Shown: piece by piece, positions 33,413 through 64,000 of the stretch
How the letters are laid out: every line of letters begins with the position of its first letter
Numbering within the stretch: the first letter of the stretch is position 1
Origin: Symbiodinium natans
Lineage: Eukaryota > Sar > Dinophyceae > Suessiales > Symbiodiniaceae
Direction of reading: 5' to 3'
DNA length: 64,000 nt
NCBI GenBank assembly: GCA_905221605.1
Contig: CAJNDS010002390.1
Span: 309,239 to 373,238, forward strand
Made by a program: the position numbers and the translations under genes
The notes under the pieces: generated by a model
The model's database searches: none
Seen by the model: only the letters and a program-made list of their open reading frames with translations
Told to the model about the DNA's origin: nothing

Positions 33413-33687
33413 CTAAACCCTACACCCTACACCCTAAACCCTAAACCCTAAACCCTAAACCCTAAACCCTAAACCCTAAACCCTAAACCCTAAACCCTAA
33501 ACCCTAAATCAGGACCGGGTTTTTGGGTTGACAACATGGCTGCTTCGGGGTTTCATGAGTTTCAGGCCCTTGAAGTCAAGGGATTCAGACTCGTACCCTA
33601 AACCCTAAACCCTAAACCCTAAACCCTAAACCCTAAACCCTAAACCCTAAACCCTAAACCCTAAACCCTAAACCCTAAACCCTAAGC
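33413..33687. repeat. Two (CCCTAAA)n arrays around a unique island
   Basis: 33413-33508 (13 units) and 33594-33687 (13 units). The 85-base island between contains GTTTCAG then ALEVKGFRLV in one frame, possibly an exon. Confidence 0.95.
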
Positions 33688-33882
33688 TTGTACACCCAAA
33701 GGTTTCCCTGAATGTACTCCTAATATGGCCCTTATTTTCCCTTAGGGAGCCTTTAAAACAGGACCCCAACACCCAAGGGTACAACCTTAAGGGTCCAAGG
33801 TAGAACCCCTAGACTTGAAGGCCTCTTCAGGGATCATGAAGCTTAACTAAGGTTATCTAGGGGGGGACCCCAGGCAGGCGTA

Positions 33883-34022
33883 TAGGGAGATTCATGGTAC
33901 TTAAAAACCAACTAGAACTGTAGTTATAACTATACTTATAACCACATTAGGGCACGTAAGGGGCTTAGAAGTGGCTTATAAGTACAGCTAGCATTGGTTA
34001 ATGAGTACCATGAGCCTCCAAG
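33883..34022. mobile_element. Hairpin element, family 1, decayed left end
   Basis: Left part GATTCATGGTACTTA, internal GTTATAACTATACTTATAAC and GGCTTATAAGTACAG, right end GTACCATGAGCCTCCAAG followed by TA. Confidence 0.55.
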
Positions 34023-34524
34023 TAGATGAAGGGTGCTGTGCCCCACTTGGCTGGGCCATCTTCAGCTGTCGGCTTTCCCATCGGCGTGAGGTTTGGGGTT
34101 TAGGGCTTAGGGTTTGGGGTTTTGGGGTTAGGGTTTGGGGTTTAGGGTTTGGGGTTTAGGGTTTAGGAATTGAGCTGGGTTAGGGAGTTGAACTCAGCAG
34201 GGAAAACCTGCCAACTCTTGGAAGCGCGCCCGCTCAACACCCCTCAAAAGTCCGCAAAGCTACGCCCTAAACCCTAAACCTTAAACCCCTAAACCCCAAA
34301 CCCTAAACCCTCAACCCTAAACCGCTCCCAAATGGCTCCGAGCGGCTCCTGAAGGGCTCCCATTGTGGACCCACGCCCTTTGCAGCTTCCGGAAGCCCCA
34401 AAGCCCAAAAGCCTCAACCCCCTGAATCCCAAGCCGTCAGCCCGTCAGCCCTAAACGCTGAACCGCAAGCCCCAAGAACCCAAAACCCGAAACCCCAAGC
34501 TGCCCAGACCCCTGATTAAAAACC

Positions 34525-34680
34525 TGAAGCCCTAAACTCTAAACCCTAAACCCTAAGTTCTAAGCCCCAAGCCCTAAGCCCGAAGCCCTCAGCCCTAAGC
34601 CCTCAGCCCTAAGCCCTAAGCCCTAAGCCCTCAGCCCTAAGCCCTAAGCCCTAAGCCCTAAGACCTAAGCCCTAAACCCA
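34525..34680. repeat. CCCTAAG/CCCTCAG array
   Basis: Variant units dominate: CCCTAAG with CCCTCAG interspersed, about eighteen in all. Confidence 0.95.
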
Positions 34681-35245
34681 GCCAAGGCCTGGGCACTGCG
34701 GTGTCGTCCAGCGCAGGCCCGGCAGCAGGCGACGGGGGATTTGCATTTGATCGGGGTTAGGGTTTGGGGTTTGGGGGTTGTGTAGATTGAGGGTTCAGAA
34801 CTTAGGGCTAGGGTTTAGGGTTTAGGGTTGAGGGTTGAGGGTTTGGGGTTTGGGGGTTGTGGTAGTTTAGGGTTGAGAGTTTAGGGGTAGTGGTAGTTTA
34901 GGGATGAGGGTTTCGGGTTTAGGGTTTTAGGGATTCAGGGTCTAGGGTTTAGGGTTCACGGTTTGCCGTTTAGGGGCGAAAGAGCACCCCTAAGTACCCC
35001 TTCGTAAGGGTCTTTCTAGGAGACGTCGAGGGCACTTGGTTGGGTACTTGGGGTGTGGATAGACCTTGAACCCTGCAATGGTGGTTCTCATGATGGGTTT
35101 AGGGTTTAGGGTTTAGGGTTTCCCTGAACCTTAAACCCCTACACCAGGTAGCAGCTGGGGCGCCGGGGGCGCATCTGCGGCTGCCGATGAGCTTGCGTCG
35201 CTTCTCTTCCTGCCAGGGGGCCCGGGGTTTATTGAGGTCGAGCAA

Positions 35246-35360
35246 CCCTAAACCCTAAACCCTAAACCCTAAACCCTAAACCCTAAACCCTAGACCCTAG
35301 ACCCTAGACCCTAGACCCTAAACCCTAAACCCTAAGCCCTAAGCCCTAAGCCCTAAACCT
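35246..35360. repeat. CCCTAAA, CCCTAGA, CCCTAAG blocks in series
   Basis: Three variants in homogeneous sub-blocks one after the other, so expansion acted on small local runs. Confidence 0.95.
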
Positions 35361-35606
35361 AAAACTGTAAACCCTAAGCTCTCAAGTGGGTTTAGGGGTT
35401 CTTGAAGTTTTCGGTTCTACCCATGCGCCCCACACCCTGAGAATTTAGGCCTCTAGTTTGGAGATGTCGCGCGGGTAGTTGCGCGCTGGCTCTTGTAAAG
35501 CAACAAGTACTTAGGGTTTAGGGTTAAGGGTTTAAAAAAGGATGATGTTGTAGTTGTCCTACCTAGTTTCCCGTCTCTTATGGGGGTGTTATACGAGGCT
35601 TGTCTG

Positions 35607-35906
35607 AACCCTAAACCCTAAACCCTAAACCCTAAACCCTAAACCCTAAACCCTAAACCCTAGACCCTAGACCCTAAACCCTAAACCCTAAACCCTATAG
35701 GGCTCTTGAGGGGGAGCCTAGGAATTAGTGGGGAGAATTTGGGAACCTTGGGTTACATCCCCCCCCCTCCCTCAAGAAGCCTTTACTATCCCTAAACCCT
35801 AAACCCTAAACCCTAAACTCTAAACCCTAAACCCTAAACCCTAAACCCTAAACCCTAAACCCTAAACCTTAAACCCTAAACCCTAAACCCCCAAACCCTA
35901 AAACCC
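35607..35906. repeat. Two (CCCTAAA)n arrays
   Basis: 35607-35698 and 35789-35906, separated by a unique island with no coding signal that I trust. Confidence 0.96.
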
Positions 35907-36246
35907 TTGTACGACCAGCAGCTGCGCACCGAAAGCTGCCCTGCTAAGAGCACAAGCCAACTGCCGACCCCAAAACCGAAACCCTGAAAACCTAAATCCT
36001 TAAAGCCTAAACCTCAACCCTCAACCCCAAACCCGAAGCCCTTAACAAACCTAAACCCTTAAGCCCTAAACCTCAACCCTAAACCCCAAACCCGAAACCC
36101 TAAAACTCCTGTGTAAACCCTAAACCCTAGACCCTAGACCCTAAACCCTTAACCCTAAACCGCCCTGCATCCCGCCATTCCACCAGATGCCAGGCGAGAG
36201 CTGCCAGGCACTGCCAACGAGGACCCGTGCGCTTGGCGAAGTGAGC

Positions 36247-36360
36247 CTTAAACCCTAAACCCAAACCCTAAACCCTAAACCCTAAACCCTAAACCCTAAA
36301 CCCTAAACCCTAAACCCTAAACCCTAAACCCCAAACCCTAAACCCCAAACCCTAAACCCT
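36247..36360. repeat. (CCCTAAA)n array
   Basis: About sixteen units. The island just before it (36180-36245) is GC-rich and may be an exon, but no frame stands out. Confidence 0.96.
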
Positions 36361-36674
36361 AAAACCTAAACTTCATATAAAAGTCCAGAACCCTTAATAT
36401 GAGCAATTTGGAGTTCAGGGCTGGTTGGGGCCTGGATTGCGGCAAGGTGAATTTTTCGGTTTAGGGTTTAGGGCTTGGTTAGGGTTTAGGGTTTAGGGTT
36501 TCGGGTTTGGGGTTTGGGGTTTAGGGTTGAAGGTCATTGGGTCTAGGGTTCAGGGCTGACTTCGTGTACGATACCTTTGAATCCCATGGAAGTACTATGG
36601 GGTCCCTGATTGGCTAATTCCCAGTTAAGAGTCAGTGGATTTCAGGGTGCAGATTTCTTCAGGAGGAGCTCTGT

Positions 36675-36938
36675 CTGCCTCCGTCTCTGTCTCTGTGTCT
36701 GTGTCTGTGTCTGTGTCTGTCTCTGTCTCTGTCTCTGTGTCTGTTTCTGTCTCTGTCTGTGTCTGTCTCTGTTTCTGTCTTTGTCTCTGTTTCTGTCCCT
36801 GTCCCTTTCTCTGTCTCTGTCTCTGTCTCTGTTTGCGTCCCTGTCCCTGTCCCTGTCCTGTCTCTGCCTTCGTCTCTATCTCTCTCCCTCTTTCTCTCTC
36901 TGCTCTCTCTCTCTCTCTTCCTCTTTTTTTGTTTTTTA

Positions 36939-36990
<52 letters not shown>
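36675..36990. repeat. (TGTCTC)n and (CT)n microsatellite
   Basis: 300 bp of pyrimidine-rich TGTCTC units grading into pure CT. Cys/Leu/Ser-rich frames here are artefacts. Confidence 0.97.
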
Positions 36991-36993
<3 letters not shown>

Positions 36994-37051
36994 TGCAGCC
37001 CCATAACAGCCTTTCCATGAGTCAACTAGGGGGTCGACCCGGCCCCAAACC

Positions 37052-37222
37052 CCCTTAACCCCTTAAACCCCTTAAACCCCTTAAACCCCTTAAACCCCTT
37101 AAACCCCTTAAACCCCTTAAACTCCTTAAACCCCTTAAACCCCTTAAACCCCTTAAACCCCTTAAACCCCATCCTAAACCCTAAACCATCCTAAACCCCT
37201 TAAACCCCTTAAACCCCTTAAC
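37052..37222. repeat. (CCCCTTAAA)n nonamer array
   Basis: About seventeen 9-bp units, a variant not seen elsewhere in the window, interrupted once by CATCCTAAACCCTAAAC. It ends about 30 bases before the first RRM exon. Confidence 0.97.
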
Positions 37223-37252
37223 CCAAAGCAGCCCTAAGCTGCTTTGCCCCAG

Positions 37253-58319
<21,067 letters not shown>

Positions 58320-58529
58320 GCCCAACAGGGGAGGGTTCAGGGTTCAGTGTCTTAGGGGTTAAGGGGTTAGGGGTTTAGGGTTTAGGGGTTTAAGAGTTGA
58401 AGAGTTCAGGGTTTAGGGTTTAGGGGTTTGGGGTTTGGGGCTTAGAGTTTAGGGATTTGGGGTTTAGGGTTTGGGCGGTTTGGGGTTTAGGGTCTCAGTA
58501 TTTGAAGGGTTTAGGGTTCAGGGGAGAGA

Positions 58530-58620
58530 GGGAGCGCTGCCCAGATGAACTTTCCGGGCAGAGAGCTTGCCTTGCGCGTTTGCGACGTCGTGTTTACGTG
58601 CAAGAGTCTCCCCAGACTGC
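58530..58620 (+). CDS. Candidate exon, unassigned
   Basis: One frame reads GRELALRVCDVVFTCKSLPR. Neighbouring arrays are TTTAGGG upstream, CCCTAAG downstream. Confidence 0.25.
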
Positions 58621-58633
58621 TCCAAGCTCTCAG

Positions 58634-58731
58634 ATAAACCCTAAACCCTAAGCCCTAAGCCCTAAGCCCTAAGCCCTAAGCCCTAAGCCCTAAGCCCTAA
58701 GCCCTAAGCCCTAAGCCCTAAGCCCTAAACC
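58634..58731. repeat. (CCCTAAG)n array
   Basis: About twelve homogeneous CCCTAAG units, a variant block. 58740-59340 then has no repeat and no gene that I can name. Confidence 0.97.
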
Positions 58732-59349
58732 CGCAAGCCCTGGGTTTAACGTGCAGGGCGACACGCGGACGTGATTGCTCGAGCGGTGGTCGCATCTGGG
58801 ACGAAATTCGTAGAAACATCGCACATTGCACGGTCTTGGAGTCGCGGATGGTGTCGAATCGCGCTCTCGCCTAGGCCCTGCGCAGCAGCCTCTGTTTGCG
58901 GGTGGAAATCGTGCTCTCAGCCTAGATCCCGTGAGGTCTGCATCGCTCCGCGTCCAGAAAACGTGGCAGGCACCTGGATTTCTGCGTTTTTATGCCCTTG
59001 ATGGGTGCGGCGGGACCTGAGGGGACGTCAGGGTTCGCATGGATTTCGCCATCCTCGTAGCTGTCGTTGCTTTTGACTCTCTGAGTTCGCAAGATGCGAA
59101 ACTGTCGTCACTCTTGGACGTCGGGGTTCGCCAAAATGCGAGTCTGTTGGTATTTCCTTTGCCAATCGTCGGTTACTTTTTTGGAGCGTTCGATCGCAGG
59201 CTCTTCCATCACAACCTTAATACAGGATTCTTGGGTTTCTAGCGCATAGCCGAGTCAATAGACAGGGTTTTTCTCTTAGAACTCTCTCTGCTGGGATTCT
59301 TGCATCACTTCCCAAAGCTTCGGTTGGCAGTTTTCATGACCTCATAGTG

Positions 59350-59475
59350 CGGTTTAGGGTTTAGGGTTTCGGGGTTTAGGGTCCAGGGTTTGGTGTTTAG
59401 GGTCTAGCGTTAAGGGTTTAGGGTTTAGGGTTCAGGGTTCAGGGTTCAGGGTTCAGGGTTTAGGGTTTAGGGTTC
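59350..59475. repeat. TTTAGGG/TTCAGGG array
   Basis: Includes four TTCAGGG in a row. Confidence 0.95.
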
Positions 59476-59626
59476 GTTCATCAGATGGCCCTTGTAACCG
59501 CTTCAAAGACCTAGAGATATCGAGACAGCAGTCGGGTCATGCGTCGCTGGCCGGGAGTCTTGGAGCCCGACGCCCACCGAACATAGGGGTCGGAATAAGT
59601 ACTAGTGGTATTCCCTCAATGATTCA

Positions 59627-59768
59627 CCCTAAACCCTAAACCCTAAACCCTAAACCCTACACCCTAAACCCTAAACCCTAAACCCTAAACCCTAAACCCC
59701 AAACCCCAAACCCTAAACCAAACCCTAAACCCTAAACCCCAAACCCTAAACCCTACACCCTAAACCGT
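59627..59768. repeat. CCCTAAA array
   Basis: Precedes a possible exon at 59777 reading MPNARRYEPAGFRNDRRPPS. Confidence 0.97.
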
Positions 59769-60399
59769 CTACTAGAATGCCCAACGCTCGCCGCTACGAG
59801 CCGGCAGGCTTCCGTAATGATCGGCGTCCGCCGTCTGAGGCCCGCCCAATGTCTGGTTTAGGATCTGGGGGCACGCAGTTCAAGGCTCAGGGGCTTTGGG
59901 CTTCAGGCTTCGAGTGTAAGGGTTTAGAGTTTCAGGGTTTGGGTTTGGGGTTTCGGGTTTAGGGCTTCGGGTTGAGGGTTTAGGGTTTAGGGTTTAGGGC
60001 TTCGGGTTGAGGGTTGAGGGTTTAGGGTTTAGGGTTTAGGGTTTTAGGGCTTAAGTGTTGAGGGTTGAGGGCTTGCGGCTTTGTGTCAAGCCTGCAGTGC
60101 ATTGGGGGGCAGGATTTCGTTGAAGGTGCGGTAGGACTCCGAGAGCCCCCCAGGCCTTAGGGATACTTGGGGGAAGAGTTTTTTTTTTAAAATATTTGGT
60201 ATGATACTTCCGAGGAAACAGCTGAAATCACAATTTCTGGGTACTATAGGTTCTCAGAAACAGCTGAGATTATTGCTTTTGATAGGGTTCCAAGTTCAGT
60301 ATAGAAACCTTGAACGCCAAAGAATCCTTAGTCGAGGAAACCCTCTTAAGAAGGGACGCCGTTCTTGTTTCGGTTTCCCGCTCAGGATTTTTGAAGGTT

Positions 60400-60600
60400 T
60401 ATGAACATAGGGGATCCCTGGAATAGACCCCAAATCGTAGGATCCCCTTATAATGAGGTCCCCAATAAGGTACCCCCTAAGTTCGGAAACACCGATGTCG
60501 GATCCTCAAACGGAAATTCAAAGCTCCTTCTGTCTCCCCTTTTCGCAGGTTCTGGGGGTGATTTCGGGGCGTCCCCCCTATTTTGGGAAACACCCCCCCT
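60400..60600. mobile_element. Hairpin elements, family 2, two partial copies
   Basis: 60400-60500 is the inverted block order of 47375; 60570-60600 is a right end (CCCCCTATTTTGGGAAACAC). Confidence 0.5.
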
Positions 60601-60659
60601 CATTTCCAAGTTTTGCAGTTTTTGGGTTACGGCTCTGATTTCGGACTTTAAGGTTTCAT

Positions 60660-60746
60660 TTTGGGATGTTCCCCCGTATACTAGCAGTCCTTCGTAAGGA
60701 TTCTAGTGCCCCCTTACTATAATCCGCGAGTACATCCCAAGTTTCA
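60660..60746. mobile_element. Hairpin element, family 3, complete
   Basis: TTGGGATGTTCCCCCGTATA ... AGTCCTTCGTAAGGATT ... GTACATCCCAAG. No array inside, so it shows the uninterrupted form of the family. Confidence 0.6.
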
Positions 60747-62116
60747 TCTGATCGACCGGGTCTTGCATCCCCAAGATTCACAAGCTGAAGGATGCAAGGG
60801 ATTCAGCGTTTCAGGTCTCTGTGGGTTGTTTGGGGTTTAGGGTTTAGGGTTTAGGGTTGAGGGTTGAGGGTTAAGGGTATAAATCCTAAAGCCTCTTCCT
60901 TCGAAACCACAAAAGCAGTTCTGGTTGCGGGAGAGCTCTACACGCAACCCCCACCCCTCCCGTCCCCCGTCCCGCTGCGCCCCCAAAGCGCCTGAACTTA
61001 CCAGTTCTGGCAAAGTAGGGAAATAGGTACCTTATATACCCTACATAGCCCTTTAACCTGGCCCTTTATTAATTATACTGGGGCACACTAGTTCGCCAAG
61101 ACTTGGTAGTCCGAGTGCCTTGGGCTCCAAGATCAAGGGTTTGGGGGAGGCGGGGGTGGCTTTAAACAGCCGACCCCGAACCCCAAGCGGGTAAACCCGA
61201 ATCCCTCAACCCACAACCCAAAACCCTTTGCAACCTTTTTGGGTGTTGGGGTGAGAGGGCTCAGGGAGTTCACGATGCGGTGCTGCTGGTTTTCGGTTCA
61301 GGGTTCAGGGTGCCGGGTGAATATTTGAAACCGTAAGCACCTTGTTTAGGGTTCGGTTTGGGGTGTAGGGTTTAGGGTTAAGGGTTTAGGGTTTAGGGTT
61401 TAAGGTTTAGGGATTCCGGTTACTCCCGAGCCATAACTTCTTCTAGCTCAGCTCGCAGGGCTCTCGCGAGCAAGGGCGATTCTTCTCGCGAGCCTCCCTG
61501 GCCCTTCCGCTGCAGGGAGCGGGTTCTTGGGAGGTTGAGCTGGGCAGTTACGGGCACTTTCCCATGTGCAAATGACATCTTAAACTACCCAAGTGTCCAT
61601 TTGAATTGAAAAGGCCCCTACGAAACCTGATTCTGATCCCGAAGCCCGGCACCTCGACCCCGAAACCCTATCAAAACCCTAAAGCAAAAGGGTGCCCCAA
61701 AAAACGCCCCATTCAAACACCTTGTATTACCCCCAATATCGCCCAAAACCCAAACCCGAGATGAGTAAACCCTAAACAAGTATTGTCCGAAGAGTACCCT
61801 AGACAGCCCCATATAACCCTTGACAAGTCTTACCCCAATATTGCCCGATTCAAGGGTTTTTACCAGCTGCAAGAATATTGCCCCATTAACAGGCCTTTTT
61901 TTTCAAAAGCAATAAACCCAAAACCCTAAACCCTACATGCCCTCTCCGAGGCTGGAACCGAAGTTGGCAGACTGGAGGCGCCAGCACTTCTCGCAGGCAC
62001 GGAGAAATGGACGAAAGCAGTTCATTCACTTACCTTCTCCTTCTGCGGTGCTTAAGGGAGGGGGGGGGGGGGGTTCAAGGGTTTAGGGTTCAGGGTTTAG
62101 GGTTTAGGGTTTAGAT

Positions 62117-62260
62117 GGGGCTCTTACGGGAGGGGGTTCAAGGGGGTAGGTACCCAAGGTTCCCTAAGACTCCCTACCATTCCCGAAGGCTCCCTAAGCT
62201 TCCTTAAGGTTCCCAAGGTACCTAACCCCCCATGAAGGCCCCCCCTCCCATAAGAACCCT
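62117..62260. mobile_element. Hairpin element, unclassified
   Basis: GGGCTCTTACGGGAGGGGG and GTAGGTACCCAAGGTTCCC at the left pair with GGTTCCCAAGGTACCTAAC and CCTCCCATAAGAACCC at the right. Directly follows a TTTAGGG array. Confidence 0.6.
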
Positions 62261-62787
62261 ATAATCTCCAGGTACTGCCTTTTGACCCTAGACTTGGAGA
62301 TGAAGATAGACGACTCATGCATCCAGTTCCAGCTCCAGCGGTAAGACTCACGAATAGAATCCAAGAGATGGACCAGGAATTAAGGAGTGAGCATAAAGCC
62401 CTGATCATAAGGAACAAAGTGACGCATGAATTGGGCTTTTAGTGAGCGAAAAGAGAATAGTATTCGTTGCGGGCGTAAGAAGAGAATTATATTGAGGCCG
62501 CCTGAAAAGTCCTTTGTTCACTTCGTACGCTAGTATATTTTTTATGGCTCACGTGTCCTTGCGTCCTTGTAACCATAATATCAAGAGAGCGCAACCGTGA
62601 ACCCGGTAAGCGTAATAATGTTTGAATCAATTGCGAGCACAAGGTGAAGTGAATTCCTGTTCACGGATTCTTTGGGCCGTCCCCCGTGACCCTATGGGAC
62701 CTCTCGGACGCCAGTTTAATGGGACCCTGTATGGGTTTCAGGTTCAGGGTTTGGGGGTACCACTCCCCGCCACACAACCTCCAACCC

Positions 62788-62893
62788 GAAACATAAACCC
62801 CAAACCCCAAACCCTAAACCCTCAACCCTAAGCCCTAAACCCTAAACCCTAAGCCCTAAACCCTAAGCCCTAAACCCTAAACCCTAAACCCTC
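62788..62893. repeat. CCCTAAA/CCCTAAG array
   Basis: About fifteen units, upstream of the exon at 62913. Confidence 0.97.
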
Positions 62894-62912
62894 TCGTGTG
62901 GTCCCGTGCCAG

Positions 62913-62966
62913 TTGGAGAAGATGTGCCGCGCGCGGGGGCTCCGTGGCTCGACGGCGCACCTCGAG
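62913..62966 (+). CDS. Candidate exon: SAP-like helix, possible U2SURP C-terminal part
   Basis: After GTCCCGTGCCAG reads LEKMCRARGLRGSTAHLEA, then a GC donor. The pattern LExxCRxxGL...G....L resembles the short helical block behind the CID in plant SR140/RRC1 proteins (from memory). TTTAGGG array follows at 63013. Confidence 0.45.
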
Positions 62967-63012
62967 GCCACGGGGCAGCCCCCTGGCTGCCAACTAGGTT
63001 TGGGTGTTTGGT

Positions 63013-63086
63013 TTAGGGTTTAGGGTTTAGGGTTTGGGGTTTAGGGTTTAGGGTTAGGGTTTAGGTTTTAGGGTTTCGGGTTTATA
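63013..63086. repeat. TTTAGGG array
   Basis: About ten units with TTTGGGG and TTTCGGG variants. Another short patch at 63342-63395. Confidence 0.96.
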
Positions 63087-63749
63087 GCCTATTTCAACTA
63101 CATTTAGGGTTCAGCATCTCAAGTCCAAGCATTCACTAGTCAAGCTCGCTACTCTGGTATCGAATATCTACACACCCACCCTTTGGATCCCATAACTTTA
63201 GGGAACACATTGTTCGGTTTCACTTCATTTATATAGTCACAACTTTGGCTTCACCAATTCAGCAAAGTCAAGATGGCTTAGGGCGGGGGCCGCGCGGCAA
63301 ATCCACCGTCCCAGGAGGGTTCCGGGACAGCCCAGATTGGGTTTCGGGTTTAGGGTTTAGGGCTTAGGGTTTCGGGTTTAGGGTTTACGGCCTGAAACCC
63401 TAGCGCCCTGATGTAGAGCGCTTCATTGCCCTCCCCACCCTTAACACTGCAGCCTTGCCGTTTTGCTTGAAGCCGAAGGATAGAAACATGTTTCAAATGC
63501 TTTTGGGGAGGCTTAGAAGGTTCACCTATTGGACCTGCCGTTTAGGGTTTTGGGTTTTGGGTTTATGAATGACCCTAAATTTAAGAGCCTCCGGCTCAAG
63601 CCGCCGACCCCGCTGGAGCATAGTTGAAAGGTTTAAACGCGCTCGTCAGCTCAAAGGATGCCAAAAGTTGATTTGCTTGAGAAGTGAGCTCTGTGAAACG
63701 TTTGGGGGGGTGGTAGCACCAGGACCCAAACAGGAGTGAAGTCAGCTTG

Positions 63750-63990
63750 AAGGGGTAGGGGGGGGGGGGTTGGGGTGGTGGGGGGGTGGGGGGGGGGGGG
63801 GGGGTAGGGGGGGGGGTGGGGCGGGGGAAGGGTGAGGGGGGGGGGGAAGGGTGGGGGGGAGGGGGCTTGGGGGGGTGGTGGGGGGTAGGGGGGTGTACGT
63901 TCTGGGGGGGGGGGGGGGGGGGGAGAAAAGTGCCGGGTACCCGCCCTACCCCCCCCCCCCCACCCCCCCCCCCCACCCCCCCCCGCGTTT
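63750..63990. repeat. G-rich run followed by C-rich run
   Basis: About 170 bp of almost pure G broken by T or A, then after GGGAGAAAAGTGCCGGG a 40-bp poly-C stretch. Low complexity; sequence accuracy here is doubtful. Confidence 0.9.
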
Positions 63991-64000
63991 TGGGGGTTGT

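Noticed and set aside
36610-37058. Cys/Leu/Ser-rich frames on the + strand and Arg/Glu frames on the minus strand
   Set aside because: Translation of the (TGTCTC)n and (CT)n microsatellite.
58771-59242. Overlapping + frames of 64-76 codons
   Set aside because: No motif, and three frames are open at once; could hold an exon but none can be singled out.
63596-63976. 126-codon Pro-rich minus strand frame
   Set aside because: Translation of the terminal G-run/C-run low-complexity sequence, whose exact length is unreliable.

Overview
The window looks like nuclear DNA of a dinoflagellate, probably of the Symbiodinium kind. The grounds are: plant/dinoflagellate-type telomeric heptamers (TTTAGGG/CCCTAAA) scattered by the hundred; genes broken into tiny exons whose introns start with GT, GC or GA and end in AG, often followed by G; Ty1/copia and LINE relics; and kinesin-light-chain-like TPR genes of a kind common in these genomes. 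There is no operon structure, no ribosome binding site pattern and no rRNA or tRNA gene that I can see. The taxon is inference; no marker gene fixes it.

Layout. 1-4.5 kb (minus strand): the 5' part of a split gene that runs off the left edge. It encodes an N-terminal PARP-like ADP-ribosyltransferase-type segment (LYHYT, FGKGVYAS) followed by a run of kinesin-light-chain-type TPRs, one or less per exon; several introns carry telomeric heptamers right at the splice sites. 4.5-9.5 kb: no convincing gene, one degenerate telomeric patch and one hairpin element. 9.5-13.0 kb: transposon graveyard: the 3' end of a copia polyprotein (RNase H, then an unusual membrane segment and Glu/Lys repeat tail), a frameshifted gag-like coiled-coil/zinc-knuckle relic, and, on the other strand, a LINE reverse transcriptase fragment. 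13.0-14.7 kb: AT-rich DNA with a reiterated TTCACTTCGTTC motif. 14.8-16.0 kb: a 1.2 kb (TAG)n trinucleotide block.

16.3-64 kb: about a hundred interstitial telomeric arrays in both orientations, alternating with short unique islands of 50-150 bp. Many islands are exons on the + strand. Between 37.25 and 58.32 kb they spell out, in order and with mostly compatible phases, an RRM, a linker, a SURP module, a WRT..F...WWRPPP motif and a CID domain. This is the domain order of the U2 snRNP-associated splicing factor U2SURP/SR140 (plant RRC1). Exons are 22-80 nt and the introns consist largely of telomeric arrays plus short hairpin (MITE-like) elements. Islands at 16.3-31.7 kb look like further + strand exons that I cannot assign; one at 62.9 kb may be the C-terminal part of the same protein.

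Main points for follow-up: (1) on the coding strand, introns of the U2SURP-like gene tend to begin with TTTAGGG and end with CCCTAAA, so each intron can fold back on itself across its ends; (2) at least five families of short terminal-inverted-repeat elements live here, one with TA flanks inserted inside a telomeric heptamer; (3) copies from four different hairpin families contain a telomeric array between their arms. Exon ends are hand-called from reading frame, splice dinucleotides and family resemblance and should be taken as approximate to a few bases.
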